From CAYJLW01 sp964370965 (lineage in GTDB: Bacteria > Actinomycetota > Acidimicrobiia > UBA2766): a stretch of DNA of 64,000 nucleotides. A model generated the notes under the pieces. That model searched no databases. It was not told where the DNA came from and worked only from the letters and a program-made list of their open reading frames with translations. The position numbers were made by a program, and so were the translations under genes. The stretch is taken from NCBI GenBank assembly GCA_964370965.1, contig CAYJLW010000005.1, forward strand, positions 1 to 64,000, in the 5' to 3' direction. Positions 33,826-42,717 of the stretch are shown piece after piece. Each line of letters opens with the position of its first letter. Position 1 is the first letter of the stretch.

Positions 33826-34899
33826 TCAGCCCGAGCCCGGCGCGCCCCCGCCGGACGGTTCGCCGATCTGGACCACGCCCTTCATGCCGGGGTGGACGTC
33901 GCACTGGAAGTAGTAGGCGCCCGCCGGCATCGCCGCGACCTCGTAGGTCTCCGTCGCCACGCCCTTGAAGAGCTTCCCCTTGAAGAGCGTCTTGGCGAGC
34001 TTGTCACTGTCGTAGATGGCGACGTTGTGGTCGATGTTCTTGTCCGCGTTCTTGAACTCGATCTCCCACGGGGTGTCGGCGGGAGCGGCGATGCAGTCCT
34101 TGTCGAACTTGACGTCCTTCGCCTCTAGGGCGACCTCGGTGCCCTTGGGGACGCAGGCGGCGGCCTTCGCCGACGCCTGCCGGGCCTGCTTGTACCAGTC
34201 GTCGTACTCCGCCCGGCTCACGGCCCGCACGTCGAAGGCCATGCGGGCGTGCTGCAGGCCGCAAAACTCGGCGCACTGGCCCCGGAACGTGCCCTTCTTC
34301 TCGAGGAAGACGTCGAAGCTGTTGCGGCGCCCCGGGACGAGGTCCTCCTTGAAGAGGAACGCGGGCACGTAGAACGCGTGGTTCACGTCCTTGGAGCGCA
34401 ACTGCAGGTTGACGGTCTCCTCCACCGGCAGGACGAGCGTGGGCGGCTTCTCCGTGGAACCCACGACCTCGAGGCCGCCCGGATAGATGAAGCGCCACTG
34501 CCACTGGAAGCCCTCGACCGTGATCCGCAGGGGCGGGTGCTTCTCCTCGGCGTTCACCTTGTTGATGGTGCGCCACGAGAGGAAGAAGAGGGACAGGACG
34601 ATGATCGCCGGGATGGTCGTCCACACGATCTCGACGGTCTTGTTGCCGTGGACCTGGCGGGGAAGGGAGTCGTCGCCCTTGGCGCCCCGGTAGCGGATGA
34701 CGACGAAGACCACGGCAACCTCGACACCCACGAAGACCAGCGCCCCGATGGCGAGCACGACCAGGTAGAGGGTGTGCATCTCCTTCGCCTGCTTCGTGAC
34801 CGGCTCAGGCGTGCCGAAGGAGCAGGCGGCGAGCAGGAGGGCCCCTCCCGCCAACAGCCCGAGCGTGCGGGCGTGGCGCAGCAGTCTCGGCGCGCTCAC
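33826..34899 (-). CDS. ctaC: Cytochrome c oxidase subunit II fused to an extra blue-copper domain
   Basis: The protein has 357 residues, with lipobox LLAAC (Cys26), two membrane helices (about 43-68 and 92-110) and the subunit II cupredoxin. Its CuA ligands are His174, Cys209, Cys213, His217 and Met220 (GQCAEFCGLQHARM). A second domain begins near 245 and is a plastocyanin-like fold with His291, Cys333, His336 and Met339 (FQCDVHPGMKG), a full type-1 copper set. Other oxidases carry a cytochrome c at this place (caa3), so the blue-copper domain may be a built-in electron donor. It starts at GTG, with a possible TAGATT -10 box at 34993-34998. Confidence 0.95.
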   Translation of the reverse strand: MSAPRLLRHARTLGLLAGGALLLAACSFGTPEPVTKQAKEMHTLYLVVLAIGALVFVGVEVAVVFVVIRYRGAKGDDSLPRQVHGNKTVEIVWTTIPAIIVLSLFFLSWRTINKVNAEEKHPPLRITVEGFQWQWRFIYPGGLEVVGSTEKPPTLVLPVEETVNLQLRSKDVNHAFYVPAFLFKEDLVPGRRNSFDVFLEKKGTFRGQCAEFCGLQHARMAFDVRAVSRAEYDDWYKQARQASAKAAACVPKGTEVALEAKDVKFDKDCIAAPADTPWEIEFKNADKNIDHNVAIYDSDKLAKTLFKGKLFKGVATETYEVAAMPAGAYYFQCDVHPGMKGVVQIGEPSGGGAPGSG

Positions 34900-35031
34900 T
34901 CAGAGGTCTCCCTTGCGTGTCCGTCCGGGGAGTGACGGGAGGAACTCCCCTGGCCTGATACCGGGAGGGAGTCTGCCACAGCCCGGTGTGGGAATCTAGC
35001 TGCAGGCCTGCGCCCCTCGGGTCCCCACACG

Positions 35032-35084
35032 CCGAACTGGGCGCGTCACGCGTCATATACGACGCGCACCGCGCCCAGTTCCGG
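35032..35084. repeat. Hairpin repeat, copy 1 (before ctaG)
   Basis: An imperfect inverted repeat with arms of about 23 bases. It is nearly identical to 47251-47298 between nuoD and nuoE, with three differences over the 46 shared bases. It lies between the divergent ctaC and ctaG starts. Confidence 0.9.
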
Positions 35085-35136
35085 CGGTTCGGCGCCGATT
35101 TGGTGCTCCCCGGCTCCGGGGCACAAGGCTGGGGGC

Positions 35137-35988
35137 GTGATCGCAGACGGCGCCCCCGACGCCTCTCTCCTCCTCGAGTGGTCCCTGCCCCCGGAGGTGG
35201 TGGCCGGCATGCTGCTCGCCGCCGGTCTCTACATGTGGGGAGCCCGTCGAGTCGCCGACGCCCATCCCCGCCACCCCTGGCCCTGGGCGCGACTCGTCTG
35301 CTTCCTCTTCGGGCTCGGCGCGGTCTACCTCGCCCTCGGCTCCCCGGTGGAGCGCTACGACACCACCCTGTTCTGGGTACACATGGTGCAGCACCTCCTG
35401 CTCATCAGCGTCGCCGCCCCGCTCCTCATGCTGGGAGCCCCCGTGACTCTCGCCGTACGGGCGGCGTCGCCGCGGTGGCGGCGGCGCATCCTGCGCCTCC
35501 TCCGTTCCTGGCCGGTTCGCGTGCTCACCTTCCCGGTCGTGACCTGGGGGCTCTACGCCGCCGTGCTGTGGGGCACGCACTTCACGCCGATCTTCGACGC
35601 CGCCGTGCGCGACCCGGCGCTGCACCAGGGCGAGCACGCCCTCTACCTCCTCGCCGCCTGCCTGTGGTGGTGGCCGGTCGTGGGCCTCGACCCGGGCCGC
35701 TGGAAGCTCGCCTACCCGGCCCGCATGCTCTACGTGTTCGTCGCCATGCCCTTCATGACGTTCCTCGGCCTCGCCCTCTACGGCGCCGACCGGGTGCTGT
35801 ACCCCGCCTACACCGAGGTCGCCCGGGACTGGGGCCCCAGCCCGCTGGCGGACCAGAAGGCGGGCGCCGCCCTCATGTGGGTCACGGGAGACGTTGTCGC
35901 CCTCGTCGTCATCCTCGTGCTCTTCGGCGCCTGGATGCGGGAGGAGGCCCGCAAGGGAGAACGCCTCGACGCCGCGCTGGGGAAGTAA
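35137..35988 (+). CDS. ctaG: Cytochrome c oxidase assembly factor CtaG (caa3_CtaG family)
   Basis: This 283-residue polytopic protein has about seven helices and conserved His-containing motifs WVHMVQHLLLISVAAPLLML and LHQGEHALYLLAACLWWWPV. This family aids CuA/CuB assembly in Bacillus and actinobacterial oxidases. It starts at GTG and is divergent from the oxidase operon. The C-terminus is charged and cytoplasmic. Confidence 0.92.
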   Translation: MIADGAPDASLLLEWSLPPEVVAGMLLAAGLYMWGARRVADAHPRHPWPWARLVCFLFGLGAVYLALGSPVERYDTTLFWVHMVQHLLLISVAAPLLMLGAPVTLAVRAASPRWRRRILRLLRSWPVRVLTFPVVTWGLYAAVLWGTHFTPIFDAAVRDPALHQGEHALYLLAACLWWWPVVGLDPGRWKLAYPARMLYVFVAMPFMTFLGLALYGADRVLYPAYTEVARDWGPSPLADQKAGAALMWVTGDVVALVVILVLFGAWMREEARKGERLDAALGK

Positions 35989-36023
35989 GGGCGCAACCGC
36001 TGGTGGCTCACGAAACCGAACGG

Positions 36024-36071
36024 TGTTCGCGTGCAGGATGGAACGCAGACGTCACATCCTGCACGCGAACA
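36024..36071. repeat. Perfect 17-base inverted repeat between convergent genes
   Basis: The arms 36024-36040 and 36055-36071 are exact complements around a 14-base loop. The position between the 3' ends of ctaG and a minus-strand lipoprotein gene fits a two-way terminator, but there are no T-runs. Confidence 0.85.
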
Positions 36072-36124
36072 GCCCGAACCGGCGTGTCCAGGGGTCGGAT
36101 ACCCCGGGAGACGCGGGTGAGCGG

Positions 36125-36490
36125 CTACGGGGTGTCCACGTGGACGGTGTCGCCGTCCTCGTCCGTCGTGGTGACGCCGCCGGGGCCGCCGGTCACCGTG
36201 TCGCCGTCGCTGTCGGCGCCGGAGACACTGCCGTTCGAGTCGACCGTGACGCTGTCGCCGTCCTCGGTGACGGTGGTGGCCTTGCCGCTGCCGGAATTCT
36301 TGCCGGACACCGTCGTCTCGTTGCCTTGGCCGTCCTTGACCGTGACCTTGTCGGCGTCCTCCTCGACCGTCACCTCGCTCTTGCCGTCCTCAACCGACAC
36401 CTTGTCGTTCTTGGCGTCGTCGCCGCAGGCGCCGAGAAAGAGGGCAAGGCCGAGGAGGCAGGCCGTCACGATCCGAAGTGGGTGCTGCAT
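36125..36490 (-). CDS. Small lipoprotein rich in Asp/Gly/Val/Thr repeats
   Basis: This 121-residue protein has signal peptide ACLLGLALFLGACGDD (lipobox LGAC). A mature part is made of short beta-type units: KVSVEDGKSEVTVEEDADKV, TVKDGQGNETTV and further DGDTV elements. The strongly acidic, repetitive composition suggests an extended surface tether or cation binding. No domain is recognised. ctaB lies upstream on the same strand, 149 bases away. Confidence 0.7.
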   Translation of the reverse strand: MQHPLRIVTACLLGLALFLGACGDDAKNDKVSVEDGKSEVTVEEDADKVTVKDGQGNETTVSGKNSGSGKATTVTEDGDSVTVDSNGSVSGADSDGDTVTGGPGGVTTTDEDGDTVHVDTP

Positions 36491-36638
36491 GTTCTGAGTC
36501 CGATCTCGCTTGATTCCAGGGACTCGCCGACCCCGGGGGCTGGGGTCTCCGACGCTGCCGTCGCAGTCGCGGATTGGCGTGGGGCCACAGGTCGTCGATG
36601 GCGGGACCGGGATGTCAACCCGGTCCCGATCGAGGGCG

Positions 36639-37553
36639 CTACGGCACGTGCATGAGCGTGTCCACGGCCATCGAGACGAAGAGGAGGCCGAGATACGTGA
36701 CCGAGAAGCCGAAGACGGCCATGGCACGCCGTTCGCCCGGCTCACGCCGCAGGGCCACGGCCCGGGCCACGAAGAAGGCGCCGAGCACGCCGGCGGACGC
36801 CAGGTACACCAGGCCCATGCGGGCGGCGGCGCCGAAGAGGAGGCTCACCGCCACCGTGAGGAGCGCGTAGCGCAGGATCTCCCGGGTGGTGGCGGGGAGG
36901 CCGGCGACGGAGGGGAGCATCGGCACCCCGGCGGCGGCGTAGTCGTCACGGTGCCTGATCGCCAGCGCCCAGAAGTGCGCCGGGGTCCAGAGGAACACGA
37001 TCATGAACAGCACCCAGGCCTCGGCGGCGAGGCCGCCCGTGACCGCCGCCCACCCCACGAGCACGGGGGCGGCCCCGGCGGCACCGCCGATGACGATGTT
37101 CATCGTCGTGCGGCGCTTCAGGGCGATGGTGTACACGAAGACGTAGTAGAGGGTGGCGGCGAGCGCGAGGCCGGCGGCGAGGAGGTTGGCCGCCGGCCAG
37201 AGGATCGCGAAGGCGACCACGTTGAGGGCGATCCCGAAGCGGAGGGCGGCGCCCGCCGGGAGGCTTCCCGCGGGCAGCGGCCGGCCCAGGGTGCGAGCCA
37301 TGCGTTCGTCTATGTCGCGGTCGCAGTAGCAGTTGACCGCGTTCGCCCCCCCCGCCGCGAGAGCGCCGCCCGCGACGGTGGCGAGCACGAGCCAGCCCGA
37401 CGGCACGCCCCGAGCGGCGACGAACATCGCCGGCACCGCCGTAACCACGAGCAACTCCACGATGCGGGGCTTCGTGAGGCGCACGTAGGCGGCGGCGCGG
37501 GACGTGCGTCCGAAACGAGATGTCGTCCTGCCCGGACTCGACGTGACAGCCAC
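36639..37553 (-). CDS. ctaB: Protoheme IX farnesyltransferase (heme O synthase)
   Basis: This 304-residue UbiA-family prenyltransferase makes heme O, the precursor of the heme A used by the aa3 oxidase. It has YVRLTKPRIVELLVVTAVPA and the prenyl-diphosphate motif NAVNCYCDRDIDERMARTLG, followed by RPLPAGSLP. The second motif is RHRDDYAAAGVPMLPSV. Nine helices are expected. The GTG was chosen for its ribosome site (AGGAGGGG, five to seven bases away). Longer upstream reading is unconserved. Confidence 0.95.
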   Translation of the reverse strand: MAVTSSPGRTTSRFGRTSRAAAYVRLTKPRIVELLVVTAVPAMFVAARGVPSGWLVLATVAGGALAAGGANAVNCYCDRDIDERMARTLGRPLPAGSLPAGAALRFGIALNVVAFAILWPAANLLAAGLALAATLYYVFVYTIALKRRTTMNIVIGGAAGAAPVLVGWAAVTGGLAAEAWVLFMIVFLWTPAHFWALAIRHRDDYAAAGVPMLPSVAGLPATTREILRYALLTVAVSLLFGAAARMGLVYLASAGVLGAFFVARAVALRREPGERRAMAVFGFSVTYLGLLFVSMAVDTLMHVP

Positions 37554-37595
37554 GCCGGCCCCTCCTGCGTCTGTGAGCGGTCGGTTCCCCGCAAG

Positions 37596-37601
37596 TACAG
37601 T
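37596..37601. promoter_or_regulatory. -10-like box shared by divergent ctaB and the Sco-like gene
   Basis: TACAGT on the plus strand could serve the lipoprotein gene. Shifted by two bases, TACTGT on the minus strand would give ctaB a roughly 35-base leader. The motif is the only AT-containing -10 candidate in this divergent spacer. Confidence 0.4.
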
Positions 37602-37644
37602 AACCGCCGGGCCCGGACGCCACCCAACAAGTCCCGGATTCGCG

Positions 37645-38568
37645 TTGTTCCCCAACACCTCCCGCCTCCGTCTCACCTGCCTTGCCGTCGCCACGACGAC
37701 TGCGGTCGCGCTCACGGCCTGCGGGGGGACAACCAGGAGCAGCGGCCCCGGCGGCGCGACGGGCGCCGCCGACTGGCCGGACACCGTGGCCGCGTCCGGG
37801 GTCGGCGTCGTCCCCGTGCTCGTCTCGGCTGATGTCGCCGTGGGTCGCCAGCGGTTCCTGCTGTCGCTCCTGGACGACGGCGAGCCGGCCGCAGACCCGG
37901 AAACGAAGGTCGACGTCGCCTTCTACGACCTGGTCCGCTCGCGGACGAAGCCGGCAACCTCGGCCCGGGCCCGGTTCTTCTGGGCGCTCGAAGGCGAACG
38001 GGGCCTCTACAGCGTCCCCGTGGACTTCACCCGCGCCGGGAAGTGGGGCGTCGCCGTGACCGTGCGCCGCCCGGGCAGGAAGGCCGCGACCTCGCGGCTG
38101 CGCTTCGACGTGAGCGAGAAGAGCCGGACACCCGCCTTGGGCGCTCCCGCCCCCCGCACCCCCACGAAGACCGCGGCGGACGTGGGGGGCAACCTGGCGG
38201 CGATCTCCACTGATGCGACCCCGGACCCGGCGTTCTACGCCCTGAGCATTCCGCAGGCCCTCGACGCCCACCGTCCGTTCGTGGTCGTCTTCGCCACCCC
38301 GAAGCTCTGCACGTCCAAGGTCTGCGCCCCCACCCTCGACCTCGTGAAGCGCCTCGCCCGCGACTTCCCGGGCGTGAGCTTCCTCCACGTCGAGATCTAC
38401 GAGAACCTCGACTCGCCCGAGCCCACGGTCGTGCCCGCCGTGGAGGGATGGTCCCTGCCCAGCGAGCCCTGGATCTTCCTCGTCGACTCCGACGGCGAGG
38501 TCGCCGACAAGTTCGAGGGTTCCGCCGACCCCGCCGAGTTGCAGGGCGCCCTGGCGAAGCTCCGCTGA
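37645..38568 (+). CDS. Thioredoxin-fold lipoprotein, possible oxidase assembly factor
   Basis: This protein has about 307 residues with a lipobox signal (TTTAVALTACGG). A middle beta-rich domain follows. The C-terminal thioredoxin-like domain (about 215-305) contains FATPKLCTSKVCAPTLDLVK, a CxxxxC pair, and PSEPWIFLVDSDGEVADKFE. The widely spaced Cys pair and the place beside ctaB suggest a Sco-like role in copper delivery or disulfide control. The true Sco CxxxC-plus-His set is not seen. The TTG start is uncertain; GTG 37573 is an alternative. Confidence 0.7.
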   Translation: MFPNTSRLRLTCLAVATTTAVALTACGGTTRSSGPGGATGAADWPDTVAASGVGVVPVLVSADVAVGRQRFLLSLLDDGEPAADPETKVDVAFYDLVRSRTKPATSARARFFWALEGERGLYSVPVDFTRAGKWGVAVTVRRPGRKAATSRLRFDVSEKSRTPALGAPAPRTPTKTAADVGGNLAAISTDATPDPAFYALSIPQALDAHRPFVVVFATPKLCTSKVCAPTLDLVKRLARDFPGVSFLHVEIYENLDSPEPTVVPAVEGWSLPSEPWIFLVDSDGEVADKFEGSADPAELQGALAKLR

Positions 38569-38636
38569 GGAGGCGCGACAAGGGCGGCTGTGGTTGACTT
38601 GCGCGCCGATCAGGACGCCGACCGGGAGAGTGTGAC

Positions 38637-39056
38637 ATGAAGGTGCTCGTCGCCTACGAGAGCATGCGCGGCCACACGCGGGATCTCGCCGAGACGGTCG
38701 GCGACGCCGTGCGCCGGGCCGGACACGAGGCCGACGTGAAGGCGATGGCCTCCCTCGCCCCCGGGGACGCCGCCGGCTACGACGCCGTCGCCGTGGGCAC
38801 GTGGACGAAAGGCCTCCTCGTCGTAGCCGTGGGCCCCGCCGGCAAGACGCGGAAGTTCCTGGAGTCCCTCCCCTCCCTGGCGGGCAAGAGAGCGGGGGTG
38901 TTCGCCAGCTACCTCCTCAACCCGCGGGGCACGCTGGAGCGGATGGCCACCGTCCTGGAGGGCAAGGGCGCCGAGGTGCGCGCCCGCCTCGCCGTGAAGG
39001 AGCGCGGCGGGGACTCGCCGGACGTCGACGCCTTCGTCCGCGACCTCCTGGGCTGA
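38637..39056 (+). CDS. Flavodoxin-like protein
   Basis: This 139-residue protein starts MKVLVAYESMRGHTRDLAET, the FMN-phosphate loop of flavodoxins in slightly altered form (ESMRGHT), and continues with YDAVAVGTWTKG and a Rossmann-like alternation. It would carry electrons using FMN. It is short by about 10-30 residues compared with typical flavodoxins. It stands alone downstream of the Sco-like gene. Confidence 0.8.
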   Translation: MKVLVAYESMRGHTRDLAETVGDAVRRAGHEADVKAMASLAPGDAAGYDAVAVGTWTKGLLVVAVGPAGKTRKFLESLPSLAGKRAGVFASYLLNPRGTLERMATVLEGKGAEVRARLAVKERGGDSPDVDAFVRDLLG

Positions 39057-39160
39057 CAGCCCTGACCCCCGGTGCCCCGGCGGGGGGCGCTGGCGGGGCG
39101 CCCCGTACGCGGCGCTGCTAGCGTCCCGCCGGGGGATCCGGGGCAGCAAGGGGGGAGTCC

Positions 39161-41320
39161 ATGTCCGGCTGGAAAGGATCGATCGGCGTGCGCCTGCGCG
39201 TCGCTGCCGGCCTCATCGCCCTGGGAGTCGCTTCGCCCGCAACTCCGGGAGGTGCTCCGCCGGCGGGCGCCGCCACAGGGGCGGAACCGGCCACGTACAC
39301 GAATCCGGTGAGCACGGCGGACATGCCGGCCCCCTACATCGTGAGGGACACGTCCACGACACCGGCGACGTACTACGCGTTCGCCGGCAAGGGAAGGATC
39401 CCCGTACGGCGCTCCACGACACTCACGTCGTGGAGCGCCGTGAGCAGCGGCGTCCTGACCCGGGGGCCGTGGGCGGCAACCACGCAGGGAACCGTGACAC
39501 CCAATCCCGCGGTCTGGAAGGCCGGGAGCACCTGGGTGCTGTACTACACGGCGAAGGACAACGCCACGAAGCGCCCCTGCATCGGGATCGCCACGGCCAC
39601 CTCGGTCGTCGGGCCTTACACGGACACCAGGACCAGCCCCCTCGTGTGCACCGTGTCCGGCAACGCCTACAAGGGAGCGTCCGACCCCAGCCTCCTTCTG
39701 CTCACCTCGGACACCGGAAGCACGGTGGCGCAACTGCTCTGGGCCGGCCACGACCCGATGAGCGGAAGCCCCACCCAGATCTGGAGTCGCCTCCTGCGCG
39801 CCGACGGCCTCGGCTTCGAATCGGGGGTCGGAGCGTCCCGGTTGCTCGCCGCGCAAGAAGGCGGGTGGGAAGACGCCACCATCGCCCATCCCACCGTGAC
39901 GTGGGACATCTGGAGCCAGAAGATGATCCTGATGTACTCCGGCGCCGCGCCCAAGACCCCTGGTCACGCCGTGGGCTGGGCGTCCTGCCGGCAATACCTG
40001 GGGATCCTGGTGGACTGCAGCCGCGAGGCACTCGGTTCGTGGATGTCGTCGACGTCGCAGCTGAAGGCCCCGGCAGGAGCCGAGATCTTCAGCGACGGCG
40101 CGCACAGTTGGCTCGTCTACTCCGGCTACGCACCGAGCCAGTGCACGGCCACGGCATGCACTGGAAACAGGACGCTGCGCCTGGACAAGCTCTGCGTTGC
40201 CACCGGCACTCCCCGTACCAACGGCCCCAGCGTCACATCGCAGCAGTGGTCGCGCTGGACTGACTGCTCCCAGGACATCGGGACACGGTCGCTGGCTCCC
40301 GGTACGCCTCCGGCCTCGACAACCCTCGGCGCCTTGGCGCAGTCATCCAGCGTGATCGGCCGGGACGACGGCGTCTCCGCTGCCGTCGGCGACCGTTCCC
40401 TGTGGGCCTTCGGAGACACCTTCGGCTGCCAGGTGCCCGTGAAGAACTCCGCTTGCTCGAACACGGGAGCCACCGTCGATCCGCCGAGCCCGTCGTTGCA
40501 CACGGCAACGGAGTTCCCCACGCCCGGGGTCCCGCAACTTCTCATCCCGTACACGGAGGATGAGCTCGCCGACCCCCTGTTCGCCGGCAATACGCGGATC
40601 GTGCACTGGCCGGAGAGCGTGCTGCACCGCAGTGACGGCACCGCTCTGCTCTTCTACGGCCGCCTCTACACGAACGGCGGCGCGTTCGGGGACAGCCTCG
40701 GCTCCGGCGTCGCCTGCGTGAGCCTCAACGGCGCCTGCCCCGTGAGCGGCGGGGGGACAGCGAACGTGAGCCGCCTCGGCGAGGTCTTCCCCCCCGGCGA
40801 GGCCGCCTTCGCCGGGGGCGCCGTGGAACGCGGCAGCTACGTGTACCTCTACGGCGGCCCCTCCGCGTGCAGTGAGAGCTGCGTTGCCCGGGTGCATTCG
40901 GGCCTGGAGACGTACCGGTCCGCCTATTCGTTCTGGAACGGGTCGGACTGGGTGGGCGACGCCGCCGCCGCTGTGCCGATGACCGGTGCCGGGGCGGCAT
41001 CCCCGAGCGCGACCGTGTCCTTCAACGCCTTCCTGGGGCAGTACCTGCGGGTGTACCAGCCCCTCTGGGACGTCTTCGGCGCCGAGCAGCACTTCGCCCT
41101 GCAGACGGCGGCCCTCCCCGAGGGGCCCTGGTCGGAACCGGTGATCGTCGGCGGCCTCCTCCCGCCCGTGCCCGGCCACATCTTCCCAAACTACGCCATG
41201 ATGGAACACCCCGAGCTCGCCGCCGACGGTGGCCGCACCATCCTCGTGAGCTACTCCCACGTCGAGGGCGACTATAGGAGCTCGCATCAGCTCGTCCGCA
41301 TCACTCTCGGCCAACCCTGA
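39161..41320 (+). CDS. Secreted two-domain glycoside hydrolase-like protein (GH43/DUF4185-like)
   Basis: This 719-residue protein has an N-terminal signal peptide (LRVAAGLIALGVASPATPGG). The first half (about 45-330) is a five-bladed propeller of GH43 style (YTNPVSTADMPAPYIVRD, PNPAVWKAGSTWVLYYTAKD, GWEDATIAHPTV). The second half (about 385-719) starts SVIGRDDGVSAAVGDRSLWA, like DUF4185 propellers. Acidic residues at the expected positions (Asp in the first strand, Glu in GWED) fit glycoside hydrolysis, but substrate and activity are inferred. Codon use is slightly less GC-rich than its neighbours. Confidence 0.78.
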   Translation: MSGWKGSIGVRLRVAAGLIALGVASPATPGGAPPAGAATGAEPATYTNPVSTADMPAPYIVRDTSTTPATYYAFAGKGRIPVRRSTTLTSWSAVSSGVLTRGPWAATTQGTVTPNPAVWKAGSTWVLYYTAKDNATKRPCIGIATATSVVGPYTDTRTSPLVCTVSGNAYKGASDPSLLLLTSDTGSTVAQLLWAGHDPMSGSPTQIWSRLLRADGLGFESGVGASRLLAAQEGGWEDATIAHPTVTWDIWSQKMILMYSGAAPKTPGHAVGWASCRQYLGILVDCSREALGSWMSSTSQLKAPAGAEIFSDGAHSWLVYSGYAPSQCTATACTGNRTLRLDKLCVATGTPRTNGPSVTSQQWSRWTDCSQDIGTRSLAPGTPPASTTLGALAQSSSVIGRDDGVSAAVGDRSLWAFGDTFGCQVPVKNSACSNTGATVDPPSPSLHTATEFPTPGVPQLLIPYTEDELADPLFAGNTRIVHWPESVLHRSDGTALLFYGRLYTNGGAFGDSLGSGVACVSLNGACPVSGGGTANVSRLGEVFPPGEAAFAGGAVERGSYVYLYGGPSACSESCVARVHSGLETYRSAYSFWNGSDWVGDAAAAVPMTGAGAASPSATVSFNAFLGQYLRVYQPLWDVFGAEQHFALQTAALPEGPWSEPVIVGGLLPPVPGHIFPNYAMMEHPELAADGGRTILVSYSHVEGDYRSSHQLVRITLGQP

Positions 41321-41402
41321 GCCCCGCGGGCGGATGGCGGCCCGGGCGACCCGGGTGGCCCGGTCGTCCCGGGCGGCCTGGGTCGCCGGGGACGTGACGG
41401 GG

Positions 41403-41408
41403 TAGCGT
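41403..41408 (+). promoter_or_regulatory. -10 box of the reductase gene (leaderless)
   Basis: TAGCGT is seven bases before the ATG of the FAD-dependent reductase, and no ribosome site is present. Confidence 0.45.
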
Positions 41409-41415
41409 CTCGGGC

Positions 41416-42660
41416 ATGACCACGGACCGTGCCGATGTCGTCGTCGTCGGTGGCGGGCCCTGCGGCGCCTCCACGGCGGCGCGCCTCGCTGCCGCCGGTC
41501 ACGACGTCGTCGTCCTCGAGAAGAAGACCTACCCCCGCGAGAAGACATGCGGGGACGGCCTCACCCCCCGCTCCGTGAAGGCCCTCCTCGACCTCGGCAT
41601 GGACGACGCCCTCGCGGGCTACCACCACGTACGGGGCCTGCGCGCCTACGGCGGCGGCCGCATGCTGGAGCTCCCCTGGCCCGACCACCCGGTGTTCCCC
41701 GACTACGGCTGCATCGTCACCCGCGCCGAACTCGACGAGGCGATCGCCGAGCGGGCGAAGAAGGAGGGGGCGGTCTTCCGGGAGGCCACCGAGGCCACCG
41801 CCCCTGTCGTGGAGGCCGGGGTCGTCACCGGCGTGGAGGCCACGCCCCGCGGCGACGCCCCGTACCGCATCCCCGCCCGCTACGTGGTCGTCGCCGACGG
41901 GTCCCTGTCGCGCTTCGGCCGCGCGCTGGGCACGGCCCGCAACCGCCGCCACCCCCTCGGCCTCGCCGTCCGCGCCTACTTCGACAGCCCCCGCCACGAC
42001 GACGACTACATGGAGAGCCACCTCGACATCCGGGACTCCCGCGGTCTCGCCCTCCCCGGCTACGGCTGGGTGTTCCCCGAAGGCGACGGGTCCGTGAACG
42101 TGGGCATCGGCCTCCTCTCCACGTTCAAGGGCTGGAAGGGCGTGAACACCACGCACCTCATGCAGGAGTACTCCCGGGTGCTGCCGTCCTACTGGGCCGT
42201 CGACCCCGACGCCCCCCGGTCCCTGCGGGGCGGCAAGCTCCCCATGGGCCTGTCCGTGGAGCCCAGGGTGGGACCGAACTGGCTCGTCGCCGGTGACGCC
42301 GCCGGCGCCGTCAACCCGTTCAACGGCGAGGGCATCGCATACGCACTGGAGACGGGGGAGATCGCCGCCGACCTCCTCGACGAGGCCCTGCGCAACGGGT
42401 CCGCCGCACCCCTGGCGCGCTACCCGGCGATCCTCGCCGAGCGCTACGCCGCCTACTACCGCACCGCCCGCGTGTTCGTGCGCCTCATCGGGAACCCGGC
42501 GGTGATGCGCGCCTGCGCCGGCGTGGGCATGCGCCTGCCCCGGGTGATGGAAGCGGTGCTGAAGATCATGGCGAACCTCATGTCGCCTGACCTGCGCGGC
42601 GCCGACGAGTACGTGTACGCCGCCGCCGAAAGGCTCGTGGCGATCGGACCGGAACCGTGA
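41416..42660 (+). CDS. Geranylgeranyl reductase-family FAD-dependent oxidoreductase
   Basis: This 414-residue flavoenzyme has FAD motif VVVVGGGPCGASTAARLAAA, the family signature KTCGDGLTPRSVKAL and the second FAD motif NWLVAGDAAGAVNPFNGEGI. Members saturate isoprenoid chains (archaeal lipids, chlorophyll, or menaquinone as in MenJ). Beside a UbiB-like gene and ahead of Complex I, menaquinone side-chain reduction is the best guess. The C-terminal amphipathic region LPRVMEAVLKIMANLM may touch the membrane. Confidence 0.88.
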   Translation: MTTDRADVVVVGGGPCGASTAARLAAAGHDVVVLEKKTYPREKTCGDGLTPRSVKALLDLGMDDALAGYHHVRGLRAYGGGRMLELPWPDHPVFPDYGCIVTRAELDEAIAERAKKEGAVFREATEATAPVVEAGVVTGVEATPRGDAPYRIPARYVVVADGSLSRFGRALGTARNRRHPLGLAVRAYFDSPRHDDDYMESHLDIRDSRGLALPGYGWVFPEGDGSVNVGIGLLSTFKGWKGVNTTHLMQEYSRVLPSYWAVDPDAPRSLRGGKLPMGLSVEPRVGPNWLVAGDAAGAVNPFNGEGIAYALETGEIAADLLDEALRNGSAAPLARYPAILAERYAAYYRTARVFVRLIGNPAVMRACAGVGMRLPRVMEAVLKIMANLMSPDLRGADEYVYAAAERLVAIGPEP

Positions 42661-42703
42661 TCAGGGGGGGACCCCGTCCCCCCCTGAGAACCCCTTGAGG
42701 GGG
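42660..42703 (+). repeat. G-run/C-run hairpin element, short copy (before UbiB-like gene)
   Basis: Arms of 11 bases (42661-42671 with 42677-42687) are followed by a second small hairpin CCCC-TTGA-GGGG. A GTG at 42657 overlaps the upstream stop and opens a 13-codon frame, VIRGGPRPPLRTP. It resembles the peptides encoded by the nuo-operon copies. Confidence 0.75.
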
Positions 42704-42717
42704 CGCAAAGGAGGGTG

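Noticed and set aside
37504..37644. Longer start for the Sco-like lipoprotein at ATG 37504
   Set aside because: It would overlap ctaB and put about 50 residues ahead of a typical lipoprotein signal peptide.
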